DNA of 64,000 nucleotides, taken from positions 62,001 through 126,000 of the forward strand of contig VWPU01011850.1 of the NCBI GenBank assembly GCA_013398955.1. The letters are read 5' to 3'. Both the position numbers and the translations under genes were made by a program. A model generated the notes under the pieces. That model was not told the origin of the DNA and did no database searches. It saw nothing but the letters and a program-made list of their open reading frames with translations. Position 1 is the first letter of the stretch, and every line of letters begins with the position of its first letter. This DNA is from Callaeas wilsoni. Taxonomy: Eukaryota > Chordata > Aves > Passeriformes > Callaeidae. Positions 1-11,655 of the stretch are shown piece by piece.

Positions 1-552
1 TGCAGCTCACAGAACTGTCTGTAAGTGGTGCACTGTCTGAGGGAGAAAGAAAGAAAGAAATGGCAAGAAAAAAACATTTCCATATTATCAGGTCAGCTCT
101 GGTGGTTTGGTGGTCCCTCTGCTCAGCACCCTGTGACCCACACCCACATCTGCCGTGTGTGCAGCAGGGTGACACTGCAAGTCTGAGCAGGGAAATGAGT
201 GATTGCTGCTCTCTGCAAGAGGCAGCTCATCCCTGGAGCCAAATTCTGCTCACATGTAAGTCAACCATAAAGTTTAGCCACACCACCCTGGGAACACGAT
301 CAGGTTTTTTCTGTTATGTACTTAATGCTCCCCCAATTGGTGCTCATGAAAGATGATCGTATACTCCACCAAGGCAGTACCTCATCAAGAGTAAAAAACA
401 GCACTAAGGGAAAGAAAAGAGTTGTTGAACTGAGCAGCCCATTGTCTCAAAACTGTAAAATTCATCTTTAAGGTCATATTCGGCAATTGTTTTGCAATTA
501 CTGCAAGCTCTTAGGAGACAAATCTTTGTCCTTAGCTTTTGTCATCCCAAAA
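1..552. other. unique non-coding DNA
   Basis: No gene, RNA gene or interspersed repeat is recognised. A short GAAA microsatellite (four perfect units, positions 45-60) lies near the left edge. Open frames here are short and lack recognisable protein motifs. Confidence 0.5.
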
Positions 553-620
553 GAGTCACAGAAGCTTAGAAATATAAGCTGGGAAAGACCTCAGTAGGTG
601 ATCTAATGCATCACCCAGAG
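553..620 (-). mobile_element. old CR1-like LINE 3'-end scrap
   Basis: On the minus strand this resembles the 3' terminus of an ancient CR1: a block reading 'aagctgggaaagacctcagtagg' in form on the plus strand (positions 576-598), followed by 'gatctaatgc'. This corresponds to the 'ggctggaagggacctcaggaggtcatctagt' pattern known from old CR1 copies in birds, turtles and crocodilians. It is heavily diverged and keeps no clear 8-bp tail, so it is much older than the other CR1s here. A chance match cannot be excluded by eye. Confidence 0.5.
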
Positions 621-682
621 TCTTTGTTATTCAAACAAATAAAGAGTAATTTCTCTACAGTTACTCTACGGCAATTACAGTT

Positions 683-715
683 AAAAAAAAAAAAAAAACC
701 CAACAAAAAAAACAA
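683..715. repeat. A-rich low-complexity tract
   Basis: Sixteen consecutive A residues (683-698) are followed by a CCCAAC interruption and more A runs. CR1 elements do not end in poly(A), so this is not the tail of a neighbouring CR1. No LINE-1-type element or processed pseudogene is visible on its left. Confidence 0.85.
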
Positions 716-1011
716 AGCCCTTTACCAGCATGGCAGTAACTAAAAAATCAAAGGCCATGCTATTCTCTGAGCTCCTCCAAGATTTACAGCAAAATACATC
801 CCCATCTTCATTTTGCACCTTGAAGCACAGAGAAATTGTTATAACACATTGCAGTAAATCTGAGAGAGCCTTGCCATAAATCAGGTGAGAACTTTCCCTG
901 CTATACAAAGGCTGTGTTTAGGTGTCGAGCTGGTGAGGGTCCAGTGCAGACAATATCAATGAGTGCTACTACTGTAGTCTTCACACCCAGAAAAAGGCAG
1001 AATAATAGACT

Positions 1012-1290
1012 GAAGTCACAGAATCAGAATGAAGTCACAGAATCACAGAATCAAAAGGACTGGAAAAGGTCCCCAAGATCATCAAGTCCAGCCTTTGATC
1101 AAATACCACCGTGCCCACTAAACCATACTACAAAGTGCCGCGTTCACTCATTTTTTGAATACTTCCAGGGATGATGACTCCACCACTTCCCTGGAAAGGT
1201 TGCTGCAATCCTTAACCACTGTTTCAGTGAAGAAATATTTTCTAATATCCAACCTAGACCTCCCCTGGCACAACTTGAGGCCATAACCAT
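1012..1290 (-). mobile_element. CR1 LINE, 5'-truncated, minus strand
   Basis: This is the 3'-untranslated part of a CR1 retrotransposon in reverse orientation. The left edge is the element's 3' end, with repeated 'cacagaatca' units (the CR1 8-bp tail read backwards). Then come 'aaaggtccccaagatcatc', 'tactccagg'-type sequence near 1160-1172, and 'gtgaagaaatattttctaat' near 1229-1248. The last is the reverse complement of the conserved CR1 block 'attaggaaaaatttcttcac'. The right edge falls inside 'cccctggcacaacttgaggcc', typical 5' truncation. The tail includes a local duplication of about 17 bp (1012-1045). It has no coding capacity. Confidence 0.93.
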
Positions 1291-1493
1291 CATAACCCAG
1301 ACTTTCAGTCTGTGCAGGAGGTGGTGCAGCGCTTCTGTAACAGCAACCAAGGTGCTGATGTATGATCAACCAATGTGTGATCACATTAGTTCTCATGTGA
1401 AAGACAAGAATGGTCAGAAATATTCTTTTTCATGCTGGATGCCTCATCATGCTGCCAGATTTGACTTGTAGTGGGGCAGACAGCAGCCACTGA

Positions 1494-1617
1494 GATTGGC
1501 TGGTCAGAGCATGGTTCTGATAACACCAAGGACATGGGGCTTATCCCTGTTTGGGCCACTCACGAGTTGGACTTGATGGTCCTTGTAAGTCCTTTCCAAC
1601 TCAGAATATTCTACATG
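1494..1617 (+). mobile_element. tRNA-Ile-derived SINE with CR1 tail (TguSINE1-like)
   Basis: A head of about 65 bp (1494-1558) follows a tRNA-Ile gene: 'cagagcatgg' (end of D-arm), 'ttctgataacacc' (anticodon arm with a GAT anticodon), 'aaggacatgggg' (variable loop and T stem), and 'tttgggcca' at the acceptor end. The RNA polymerase III B box is degraded (ggcttatccc where GGTTCGATCCC is expected), and the first bases of the tRNA including most of the A box are missing or altered. A tail of about 55 bp (1564-1617) matches the 3' end of CR1-X-type LINEs. This head-plus-tail structure is that of passerine TguSINE1. It is a dead copy, not a tRNA gene. It is the only SINE of this kind I see in the window. 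Confidence 0.82.
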
Positions 1618-4100
1618 AAAATGAGAATGTAAAGTTTTGTCTGCCACAGGTCTATGCATCCCTCCACCTCTAGACAGACAGCAAAGAGCACACAATTTCT
1701 GCAGCAAGCACCCCAGAGCAACACAAAAGCTGCAGCAAAGCCCCCTGGGTGGGTTTTTTAGTTATGAGGTGAGGACTTTTTTGAGGTTTATCTTTTTTAA
1801 CTTAAGCCAAATCATCGCTTTCATGGCTGAATTATGCCTTGCTCCCTTTGCCAGGTCACCTCTGAGGGAGACATTGCAGACAGGTTTTATCTGATACCAT
1901 CAGAGCAGATGAGCCAGCTTACTGTACATACATTAAAGGAAAGCTGCTAATAAAGACGTCTGACCTTGGGACAAAGTGGCTGAAATCCACAGTGGAGGGT
2001 GAAATGGCACTGACAGTGAAGGTCCCTTGCATGATAAGCTAAACGTGACAGCAAACTAACAGAAAAATTAATTAGCAGCAGCTGAACTCTTATATGTGAC
2101 CCAGTTTCAGGAAGAAGAGTGTTTTCTTTAAGCAGCTTTCAACATCATCAACTTCCTTGACACTTTGGAATCTTTTGTGGAAATAAGACACCAGATGCAG
2201 GGGATGGTAACGTGCCCCCAGTTCTCTGCCACTTTTGATTCAAACCACTGCAGGATACACCCCAAGGCCCTATATTTTATAAGCACTAGAAAATATGCAT
2301 TTGCTGGTGGAAAGGTCATTTTTAATAGCAATGTGATAAATACGAACAGGAGCTGTGTTGGAAAATTATCCACAGAGGGCTTTCATAGTGCAAGGCTTCA
2401 TTTATCAAGGGTCTCCTGCTTCACTGTAGAGCCCAGCCCACCAAAGTGCACCTCCAGATCATCAAATCAAGATGAGTAAATATCAGACATGATTCACCTA
2501 AGAACTTTTAAAACTCATTAATTGTTTCACACTAAAAAGGAAAACAGATTTCAGAAGTGCAAGACCTATAAATGAAACCCAGTTCTTTGCACCATTCACA
2601 TTTAATTATGGCCAAAGATCAAATCTTATACTTTTTGCCAAAGAGAAATCAGAAAACCCAAGGAGCAATACGAGTTATCAAGAAACATAAGCCCCATATA
2701 ACTGAGTGCTTCGTGTCATTCTTGGAACTGGAATTTGTTGACTGCTGCAACTAAGCCTAAAATATAGCAGCATGTCTTGCCTATTTGCTATTTCTTTTCG
2801 TAAACAAGTGAATTTCAGTGATAAGGAAAGATTCCAGACCTCTAGCTCTAGAAGCGGAAATATTCTACAGATCTAGAGGTTAAATAAACCTGGGAAAAAT
2901 AAATGTGATTGTGAAACTTTCATTCATGGCTGATAAAGCCTTTATTTGCTGCAGTTTCCGTAATAGAAGAAAAATTTTCTAAGCTCTTATTTATTTGCTA
3001 AAAGACCTATAGCAGTTCTATCATTCTAATACAAACAGCTTCATCCAATTTTAAGCCAATAAAACACTTATTTTAAAAAATGTTTTGTAAAATAAATGTA
3101 TAATACAACTGAAATAAAATGTCAAATAACAAGAGGATGTTGTTGATTTGTTGCTGGGAAGTTTTTTCTTGTATGCTGTGGATACAGGCTGGAAGTCTGG
3201 GACTACATAGTATCAGAGCCAACCAGGGAAGAAAAACTATTGATTCTTCACTATTTGGATTAATTTTGCGGGAGACAAAAAGAGACTTTTTGCAGTATTT
3301 CATGAGGAAAAGGTGATATTTGCGCTTGCAGAATACCAGTTAAATGATCCTGACACAAAATATTCACAGACTCACACTCCTTGCAACACTGCCTGGTCAG
3401 AAATGGGGAGTTCAGGTTAGTTTTCCTTTGACATTGAAAGGCTCCATGAAAGCTATTAGCTTTGTTTCTTAATTCTTATCTAGAGTTACATCTCACTTAA
3501 GAGAAACCTTTCCAAGTGAACTTTTTGCCAAGCTGAGAACATTTCTGCACATACTTACTAAATATTGATAGCAATTTCAATAACAAAGCTCTTGACAAAA
3601 AATAAATAAATAAATCCTATCCAGCTCTGCAAGCTGTAATCAACAGTTTAATTTCCCAGAGGAGTGCCATGCAGTGGTGTTTCCATCTCTACAGTGCCTA
3701 GCAGTACCAAGACAGAAGTGAAATTCGCCTAGGTGCTGAGAGGGTGCTGTCCTCCTCACCCAACCTGTAAAAGCCAGCCAGAGCAGCCTTCGCTGCTCAT
3801 TTACCTCCACCCTGAAACTTTCAGTTTCCACAGCTGAGTTGTTCCACCAGATCCAGACACAGGCACCTGGGTGATGGCATCCCCGCTTGCCTCTGCAGCC
3901 GACAGCTCAGCAGGTTTGTCCCGTGCTGTTTCTTCCCTCGTCAGGCACAGTGATCGCGTTCAGCGTGAGCAGGATTGGGCTGGTTCACCTGGCTGGGGGT
4001 AAGTTTGTCTTTTAATGAGATCCTTACCAAAACCACTGCTGGAAGAGGCTGGAGTGAACTGTTTGGGGTTTTTAGCCTAAAGAGGATGACCCGATTTGGT
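1618..4100. other. unique non-coding DNA
   Basis: No gene or interspersed repeat is recognised. A short AAAT-type microsatellite sits at 3601-3615. An imperfect inverted repeat (ACCTCTAG at 2839-2846 against CTAGAGGT at 2873-2880) could form a small hairpin. The segment 3640-4010 is richer in G and C than its surroundings, but no exon structure is evident. Confidence 0.5.
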
Positions 4101-4193
4101 GTGTGGCATCCCTGTCCATGGCTTGGGGTTGGAACTAGATGATCTTTAAGGTCCCTTCTAGCACAAACCGTACTCTGGTTCTATGGCTCTATG
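4101..4193 (+). mobile_element. CR1 LINE 3' tail
   Basis: Only the last hundred bases of a CR1 remain: 'gcatccctgtccatggc', 'ggttggaactagatgatc', 'tttaaggtccctt', then three degenerate 8-bp tail units (tctggttctatggctctatg). The wording 'aactagatgatctttaaggt' is that of CR1 subfamilies of the Y type; I cannot fix the subfamily by eye. It is a very short 5'-truncated insertion, common for CR1. Confidence 0.9.
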
Positions 4194-6074
4194 AAAAAGG
4201 GCTTGCAGTGCTTTCTCCCACCACAGAAAGGGTGCCCAGCTCTTCTCATAACCAAATGGTGCACGGGAAAAATGCAGCAGACTAAGTTGCAGCTGGGGAA
4301 TTTCTGCCTTTATAAGAGGAAAATAAATTCTAAGTGATTAAGCACTAGGAAAAGGTCCCAGAGAGATGGTGAATTGTTGGCCTTTGGAGAATTCAAAACT
4401 TGAGAGCAAGCAAATCCTTGAGCAAGCTAAATTCAAAGTTAGATCAGCTCTGAGCAGAGGGTGGAACTGGAGACCTGCAAAGCTCCCTTCCAGAGCAAGA
4501 TATTCTGTGAACCTATTCATTATTTTCGTGTGTTTCCTAGAATTTAATGACAATCTGGATAGTTGCCCTGCTCAGGGAGAGGTGCATTTAGCTTTCAGCC
4601 AAGGTCATAAAGAAGTAAACACTCATAGGATGCTGCTTGCATCCTGCAGCTTCAAACAGAGATCTTTATGCTCACTTAACCCACATCCTATCTCTTCTGT
4701 GCCATGAAGGACAGTACAGGCCATAACAGCAAGATCCAAATACAATTTCCATCCTCATGTGGCACTTCTTTAAGGAGATGAAATTTAAGCATATTACTAT
4801 TAACTTGCACCAGCGCTGCAATCCATTCACTGAGGCTGTCCAAGGAAAGTGTAACATATTTTAATATATTTTAACATTTCACTGGTACACCATCCCAGAA
4901 CTTAACCATTTACAACTGAGGCTAATTCCTAAGCCAAAGAATTTTTATTTCATTTTTTCAATAGAATAATTTTTGATTAGCTGTCTGGACTTTTTTTTTT
5001 TAACTAATGGACATTTCACTATCTACAGCATCTTGTGGTAAATCATCCAGTGAAAGACTCCAAATAAATAAAACATGGAATAACACATCACATCACAGAA
5101 ATAGGTCTTGATTTTGTTGAGCACTGCAGAGAAAGAATTCCCATCCACAGCAAGCACAACAGCTCCATCAATTCTTAAAAGCACTTAGACTTTTGATCAA
5201 CTCACACAATTTTTTAAAGTTCAGTTAAAAAAAAAAAAAAAAAGCCAATTAATTTCATCTCACCCAGAAGAAAGTGAAATATAACCCATGGAAATTAACA
5301 CTGTAATATAACTGCTCCAGTTTTCTAACCCCTCTGGCACAGCTGTGTCTGTCTGAAAAATGTCAGAGTGGTCCAAAAACCCCAGGCAGGAGGAGTGCTC
5401 AGCTTGTCTTGATCCACATGACTGCACAGTAGGTTTCATAACAGAGGCTGAAAATCTTGAACATAACCCAGAAAAAAAGTAGCTCTGGAAGGCACAGAAC
5501 AAGTAGTACTGATCATTTTTTAATCTCAGCCCTTATTATCTGCTACTTTCTGTTGATTTTCTATTATTACTTTTAATTATTATCTCTTTTTTTGTTCCCA
5601 GCTCACGTTTTCAGATCAGTTTGGAGGGACACTGATAGCACACAGCTCCCATGAGGCCCTGAGCTGTGCATGTACACCACTTCTGCAGCACGTTGGAGGG
5701 TTGAGGGGGAAGCCCCAAGCAGAAGCACAATGGTTGACATAAATTTGTAATTAATGCCATTTCTTGAAAGGTGAGTACCTCAGAAAATGTGTGTCTGGGA
5801 GGCATCCAGGCAGTAAGTGGGATGCAAAATGGTGTTTTAATCTATTCTCTCTATCAACTCTGTGTTTGATAATGCAGGACACCCTCTTGCTCCTCTCAGG
5901 ACACCAGCCAGGAGCTCTTCCCTGCAGGTCCACATATGGGCTCTTGCTTAAAACAGGAAGAAACGATCATCCTAAAATGTCTTGTACTATCTCACTCCTC
6001 AAACACCTCACTTCCAGTTTCACCATTACCTCCATGAGTTTATACAACTACTGCCAGCATCTGCTGCATCTCAA
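4194..6074. other. unique non-coding DNA
   Basis: No gene or interspersed repeat is recognised. A run of 17 A residues lies at 5227-5243 and a shorter T run at 4991-5000. The open frame reaching into the CR1 from 5764 joins unique sequence to CR1 sequence and is not evidence of a gene. Confidence 0.5.
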
Positions 6075-6571
6075 ATCCTGTGTCCAGTTTTGGGCCCCTC
6101 AGTTCAGGAAGGACATGGAGAGGCTGGAGCATGTCCAGAGAAGGGAACGGAGCTGGGGAAGGCTCTGGAGCACAAGGCTGGTGAGGAGCAGCTGAGGGAG
6201 CTCAGCCTGGAGCAAAGGAGGCTCAGCGGGGACCTTCTGGCTCTGCACAACTCCCTGACAGGAGGGGGCAGCCAGGTAGGTTGGTCTGTTTTCCCAGGTA
6301 ACAAGTGACAAGAGGAAATGGACTCAAGTTGTGCCAGAGGAGGTTTACATCAGATCATAGGGAAAAATTTCTTCACTGAAAGGGCTGTGAAGCAATGGAA
6401 CAAACTGCCCAGGGAAGCGGTGGAATCACCATCTCTGGAAATGTCTCAAAAAAAAAAGGTGAATGTGGCACTTGAGGACATGGTTTAGTGGTGGACACAG
6501 TGCTGGGTTAACAGCTGGGCTCAGTGATCTCAGAGGTCCTTTCCAACCTAGAGGATTCTGTGATTCTGTGA
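6075..6571 (+). mobile_element. CR1 LINE, about 0.5 kb, 5'-truncated
   Basis: The element begins in the conserved 'gtgtccagttttgggcccc' block at the extreme end of the CR1 reverse-transcriptase ORF (ORF2). It continues through 'tgtccagagaagg', 'gaggagcagctgagggagct', 'ttcccaggtaac', 'aaaatttcttcactgaaagg', 'gcccagggaag' and 'gacatggtttagtggtgg', and ends in 'gattctgtgattctgtg' tail units. The 'ggtttagtggtgg' wording marks a CR1-F/E-like group (family attribution from memory). An A10 expansion interrupts the 3' UTR at 6450-6459. Overlapping open frames of about 65-110 codons here are CR1 shadows. Confidence 0.96.
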
Positions 6572-9500
6572 TCTCTGCCTCTCTCTGCTCTGCCAACACG
6601 TTTGTCTGACAGTCAGTACTGTGGATGCTGTTCCCAGCCCAGGACCATCCCCTGGCACAGCCAGGCTTTGCTGGCTTGCACACACGGCTGTCAAGTGCTC
6701 TTTGATGGTTGCCAAAGCCCCATCACCTTGATACACATATTACAGTTATTAAAGGCAAATAATGCCGGGTACCACCCTGGCCAGAAGCTTCTATGGGTTA
6801 AACAAGGCATAATAACTCACAAGTCTGTTTTTGCTGCTGGTCCAGCACATCTTTTCTCCCACATCAGCAATATCCATTACTGATTTTGGCTCAGATTTCA
6901 TTCTGGATGTTATGAAATATTTGTGAGACTTGCTTCTTATCAGAACTCGGCTGCTGTTATAGTATCTTCTGAAATTTTATTTACTTTCTAAGTTTTCTGT
7001 TTTCTATTGTATTTCAAGGATTTCATCTCATTTCTGATAGATTTCCTTTCTTATCAGTGTGTAGTTCTGATTCATTTACCAAGTAAGACATTGAAAACCA
7101 TCAAAACTGAGCACTCTTAAGATAAAGTAATGAGATCATATTGATCAGAAATATTCAAAGCCAGAATAGGCTGAACTGTTAAAAAATTGAGTGTAACAAA
7201 ACTGTCAAGTAAAAATATGTTTCTACCAAATTGAAATTAATTACAAAGCTGCAGATTCTCTTTGGAAACTGCCAGTCATTTTCACAATGTGAACAGCACA
7301 CAGGCACTTTGTGAAAAATAAGCATTTTTTCCTTCACAGTTCTGTTAGTCAGAAATGGATTTCATACATTGCTCAGGTGCAATTTGATAAATGTGCTATT
7401 GCAGCAGTGAGCTGCTGAAGCAGTAGGAGCAGTGAGGCATAATGGTCAATATTCTACATTTATTTACACCTAATATTTTTCAAAGGATTTTTGGCTAAAC
7501 ATAGACATTCGCAAAGCATTAGCATATAATTAATCCTGCTGAAAACAGCAGAACATATTTTTCTGCAAAGTAAAGCAAGGATTGTGAAGCAACAAAACCC
7601 TGCGAAAGAGGAAATTATTATTATTATTTCATTTTGGTGGGTGTTTTCAAAAAGCAGAACAATAGTATGAAAAATATCACTCTGGAACTGAGTATGTGGC
7701 TGGTTTTCCATGTACATGGGTCATTTAGTCCATTCTACACTGTTATTAGTGGATTACTAAAACAGCAAATTTTCTAAACAGGATCCTCCAGGGAACTTGG
7801 GAACCTGACATTAAGTGTGGGTTGCAGGATATGTGAGTAAAGTAATAATGAAAGGGAATTATCTCCTGCAATTGGAAGTCATAAAGTATGAATGAGCCTG
7901 GATTGAATAAGTGTGAATGGTGCTTTTTTATCTTGCTAGGATCACCCTCTTTTCAAATCACGGGTAGAATGGCTATACTGAGGCAAACATGCACACAGGA
8001 AATAGAGTATTTCAAGCACAAGAATGATTGATAATTGATGAATTTTCATTTTTAATTAGAGCGAAAAAATGCTGATGCTTTTGAAGACGCTGGCAGCAGG
8101 GCAAAGCCAGAGGCATCCCTCTACATTAAACGGAGGATTTCCTCCTGGAAGCAGGAATTGATAAAGGCAAAAACATCATGAAAGAGCTGAGGCTGGAAGC
8201 ATCACACGCTTCAGTCGTAAAGCTCCAGCTTCAAGGACAATTCTGTCTCCCAGCCCCTTGCAGGAACATCCCCCGTGTTTGCCTGGAGGCTCCAACGCGT
8301 GCAGGGGCTGAAAGAGAGAAATCTGTGCATTGCTCAGGCTTCTGGCAAAAAGAGAGTGGTCCAGGGGCTCTTCAGGCAGGAGGTGAATGTACGATGGTGG
8401 TCTCGGTTTGCGGTGGCCAACCTTGGGTGTCTGTGAAGGGCAGCCACAACTGCCTCTCAGGACAAATGCTGTCCTAAAAGCCACAGACACAGGTACACCC
8501 TTGCAAGGCTGTCATCTCTGCAGGTAAACCCCATCTCCATGCCTGCTTTTGTTCTCAAATCATTTTGTTTCAAATATATGTGGTGTTTGTGGTATTGACA
8601 GTCAGCTGTTTGCTCTTGCCAGCCAGCACAGGCCTCTCCCTACCACTGAGGCTTCTGCTGATTTCACTCCGCTGTTCTCAGTTTTCTCTCTTTCTGCCAT
8701 GGAGTAGTTGTTTTGTCATGTGAACACACATAAAACCTTGGTTTCAAAGGAAAGTCACAGGAGGTTTAGAGTCTGATATCTTTATGTACCAACTTTCTTA
8801 AGGAAGACATACACTCACTACTCAATATTTCCCTGTAGCATTTATTTGAGAGCCAAAACTAATGAGGTTCTACAGCCTCAGGGTGTCGTCTCTTCTGACT
8901 GTTAGGAGCAATAGTGCTTTTGGGGGTGAGAGGGTTGTTTGACAGAGTTTCCTCACTTGTGTTATCTGGTTTAGAAAAAGAAAAAAAAATCAAATTTCAC
9001 ACAAGCTGTAGTTATGTGGCAGAACTCATCGGCTCTTCTGCAAACCCAGACCCACCTGCCACCCAAACTTGGTGCTTTGGGTAGAATTTAAGTAACCAGA
9101 GAAGATGCTTCTGCATTCTCCCAGGAAAACACCTGGGAGATGGCCATAGCATTATGGCCATTGCTAATAAGAGAATTGAAGAGCTCATATCAAGAGTTTT
9201 CATTGTTTGATATCTTTAAGGACAGTATTGATTATGATACTTGAATGTGATTCTTGATTCATTGTATAAGACTATTGTTTCTTCACTCACTGGGACTCAG
9301 AAGAATTCAAGGCCTCAGTGTAGGTTTATAGGGCTGTAACCAAGGATGACATGGGGAAAAGAGCAATGGGTGCAAAACTGCACTGCCCCCTAAACACCCC
9401 GGGCAGAAATGGCCCAGAAGAGATTTTGTCCTGCCCCTGTTAATCTCAGTGGCTACCAAAGGTAGCTGTGCAGGATGGGGATGTCAAACTTCTGCGAGTG

Positions 9501-11430
9501 AGCTGTCCCAGTGTTACTCTACCCTTGTGGAGAAATCTCTCTTTGAAATTACTCCACCATCAATGGAGAGACACACAACAATTCTTACTTTGAAGGTCTG
9601 TAACACAGAGAAAGTATTTTGAGGTAGAAAAAGTCTTTTATGACCATAAAGTCTTCATGTCCTTCTGGAATGCCCCTAATTTAGGCATTTATTTTTTAGA
9701 ACTTTGGAAAAATCTATTCTTTACTCTCTTGTGTTCCTTGCTCCCATGCTCCTCTCTGAAATGTCAATAATAGCTCTCCAAAAGCTCCCCAACAGTCACA
9801 TCATGAGAGCAAATGCAGGTTTTGTACAAGGGATGAGGTCCTGACTCACATCACTTCATTGCAACTCAGAGGTTTTAATCTGAACTGTGAGAACACAGCC
9901 CAGTACACCCTGAACCCAAGAAAATTGCTCTTGAATAATTCATTTTTTCATAAGGAAAGTTTTTGAGATGTTTTCAGTTTCCTAGTATGCCCTGAAAATT
10001 CTTCTGATTTATGTTTTGCTTTTTCATAAAGAAATTAATACTATGAGCACTGGAAAAAATGATAATTTAATCCCTCAGATTGATATAAAATTTTGAATGG
10101 GATCCAGTGGAAAGATATCACATACACACATTCACAGTGTCTATTTCTAATTGGGTTCACAGCTTGAAAAAAACAGGCAACAACAAACCTTTCATTCAGG
10201 CACATGAGGGTGTGGAGAGAGAATAGAAACTATTTTAATTCATTGTCATCTATATTTGATATGGTCTATAGTAAAACCAATCCAGAGTGTAAAATTAAAC
10301 ATTGATCCCTGGTCATTCATCCCTCAGACACTCCTGCTCTGAATGACAATCATGCTTCTGAGAAAACCTGTGCTGAAAACTTAATAATTTTTAGCATCCT
10401 TTTCAACCTCCATGGGGAAGAAGAAAGAATCAATGTTCATAAAAGAAGAATATTTTTTTAATTTGAAGTATTTTAATGGAAAGTTTCAGGGAAAAAAAAA
10501 GTGGGTTTTTTCCCCCCAGAGTGAAAAAGAGAGGGCAGAGGCGAGGGGCATCAGTTTGCTGTTCAATTTTTGCATGCAAAAAATATAAATATATGTGAGT
10601 GTATACAATATTCTACGTCCTACAAATTTTCCTTGAGAAAGTTCATTCATCCTTCAGCTTTGATAGGAAAATCAATTGATTATCAGAGATGCACATTTTA
10701 CTATTTCTTTGAAAAGCACCCACTTTTTTACTAAATGTTTAAAACTGCAAAGCCTTTTCATTGTTAATTCTTTACAAAGGGTCACAGGAGTCCAGCACAT
10801 AAATTATGGGCCCAGTTCAGCTGCACAGAGCATGGTCAGCCTGAGCAGCACCGAGTTTGCTTTGAGCCCTTCAATTCCTCTGATCACAAAGTTCTCGCTG
10901 GGGGGACCAGGGTGCAACCTGCTCAAAGGAATTATGCTGACTTGCATTTAACTAATGAAGCAGAATATTGATCTGTCTCCATCACTACTTATTTTTCATC
11001 TTCTGCAATAAATAAGGAGAGGATCACATCAACCTACACCCACAGTCCAAATCCCCAGAAAGGAATGCTCAGGCTGTAAACCAAGCAACTCCTGTCCCCA
11101 TGTAACCAAATAAAATGTGCCCATGGAATTATGGACCATTTCTACACCTGGCCACACAGAGAGGCAAATTAAAATGCCATTTAAAATCCTAACTTTGACA
11201 TTTTTGAAATCTCGGTCTCTTACTGAGTGTTTCTTAAACACAGTTGCATGTGCATGAAGTTGCTCACATTTTATTTCCAGTCTTGAGTATTTAAGATTGC
11301 AGCGTGCAGGTGCAGTGTCTGGAAACTAGATTTTTATTGTCATTACCTGGTTTTCTCCATGAAAAAGAAGTAGTGAATGTTAGTTATTCTCATCTTCCAG
11401 GTGCTCCTTTGGTTCGGGGAAAAAAAAAAA
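6572..11430. other. long unique non-coding stretch
   Basis: About 4.9 kb with no recognised gene, RNA gene or interspersed repeat. Only minor simple sequence is seen: an ATT run at 7617-7636, A and T/C homopolymers around 10493-10516, and an AT-rich segment at 10578-10600. Open frames do not exceed about 105 codons and have no recognisable domain. The 3' border is a short A run leading into the GGGAA array. Confidence 0.5.
10567..10582. repeat. 16-bp perfect palindrome
   Basis: TTTTTGCATGCAAAAA reads identically on both strands. It holds two overlapping, oppositely facing ATGCAAA cores, the core of the POU-factor octamer. A palindrome of this length can arise by chance in AT-rich DNA, so function is only a possibility. 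Confidence 0.9.
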
Positions 11431-11655
11431 GGGAAGGGAAGGGAGGGGAAGGGAAGGAAAGGGAAGGGAAGGGAAGGGAGGGGAAGGGAAGGAAAGGGAA
11501 GGGAAGGGAAGGGAGGGGAAGGGAAGGAAAGGGAAGGGAAGGGAAGGGAGGGGAAGGGAAGGAAAGGGAAGGGAAGGGAAGGGAGGGGAAGGGAAGGAAA
11601 GGGAAGGGAAGGGAAGGGAGGGGAAGGGAAGGAAAGGGAAGGGAAGGGAAGGGAG
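11431..11655 (+). repeat. GGGAA satellite with perfect 35-bp higher-order unit
   Basis: A 225-bp pure-purine array of pentamers is arranged in a higher-order period of seven: GGGAA x3, GGGAG, GGGAA x2, GGAAA (35 bp). There is a leading partial unit of 30 bp (11431-11460), five full units (11461-11635) and a trailing 20-bp partial. I find no mismatch between the full units. The plus strand holds only G and A, so the frames of both strands stay open and give Gly/Lys/Glu/Arg-rich or Pro/Ser/Phe-rich translations that are not genes. Such tracts can form triplex or G-quadruplex structures. It is preceded by an A10 run. Confidence 0.98.

Noticed and set aside
1494..1558. Possible functional tRNA-Ile gene
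   Set aside because: The 5' acceptor strand and A box are missing or degraded, the B box has several mismatches and a CR1 tail follows. It is a SINE head.
5764..6308. Overlapping open frames of 143 and 108 codons
   Set aside because: Both run from unique DNA into CR1 3' sequence; the protein-like parts are translated CR1.
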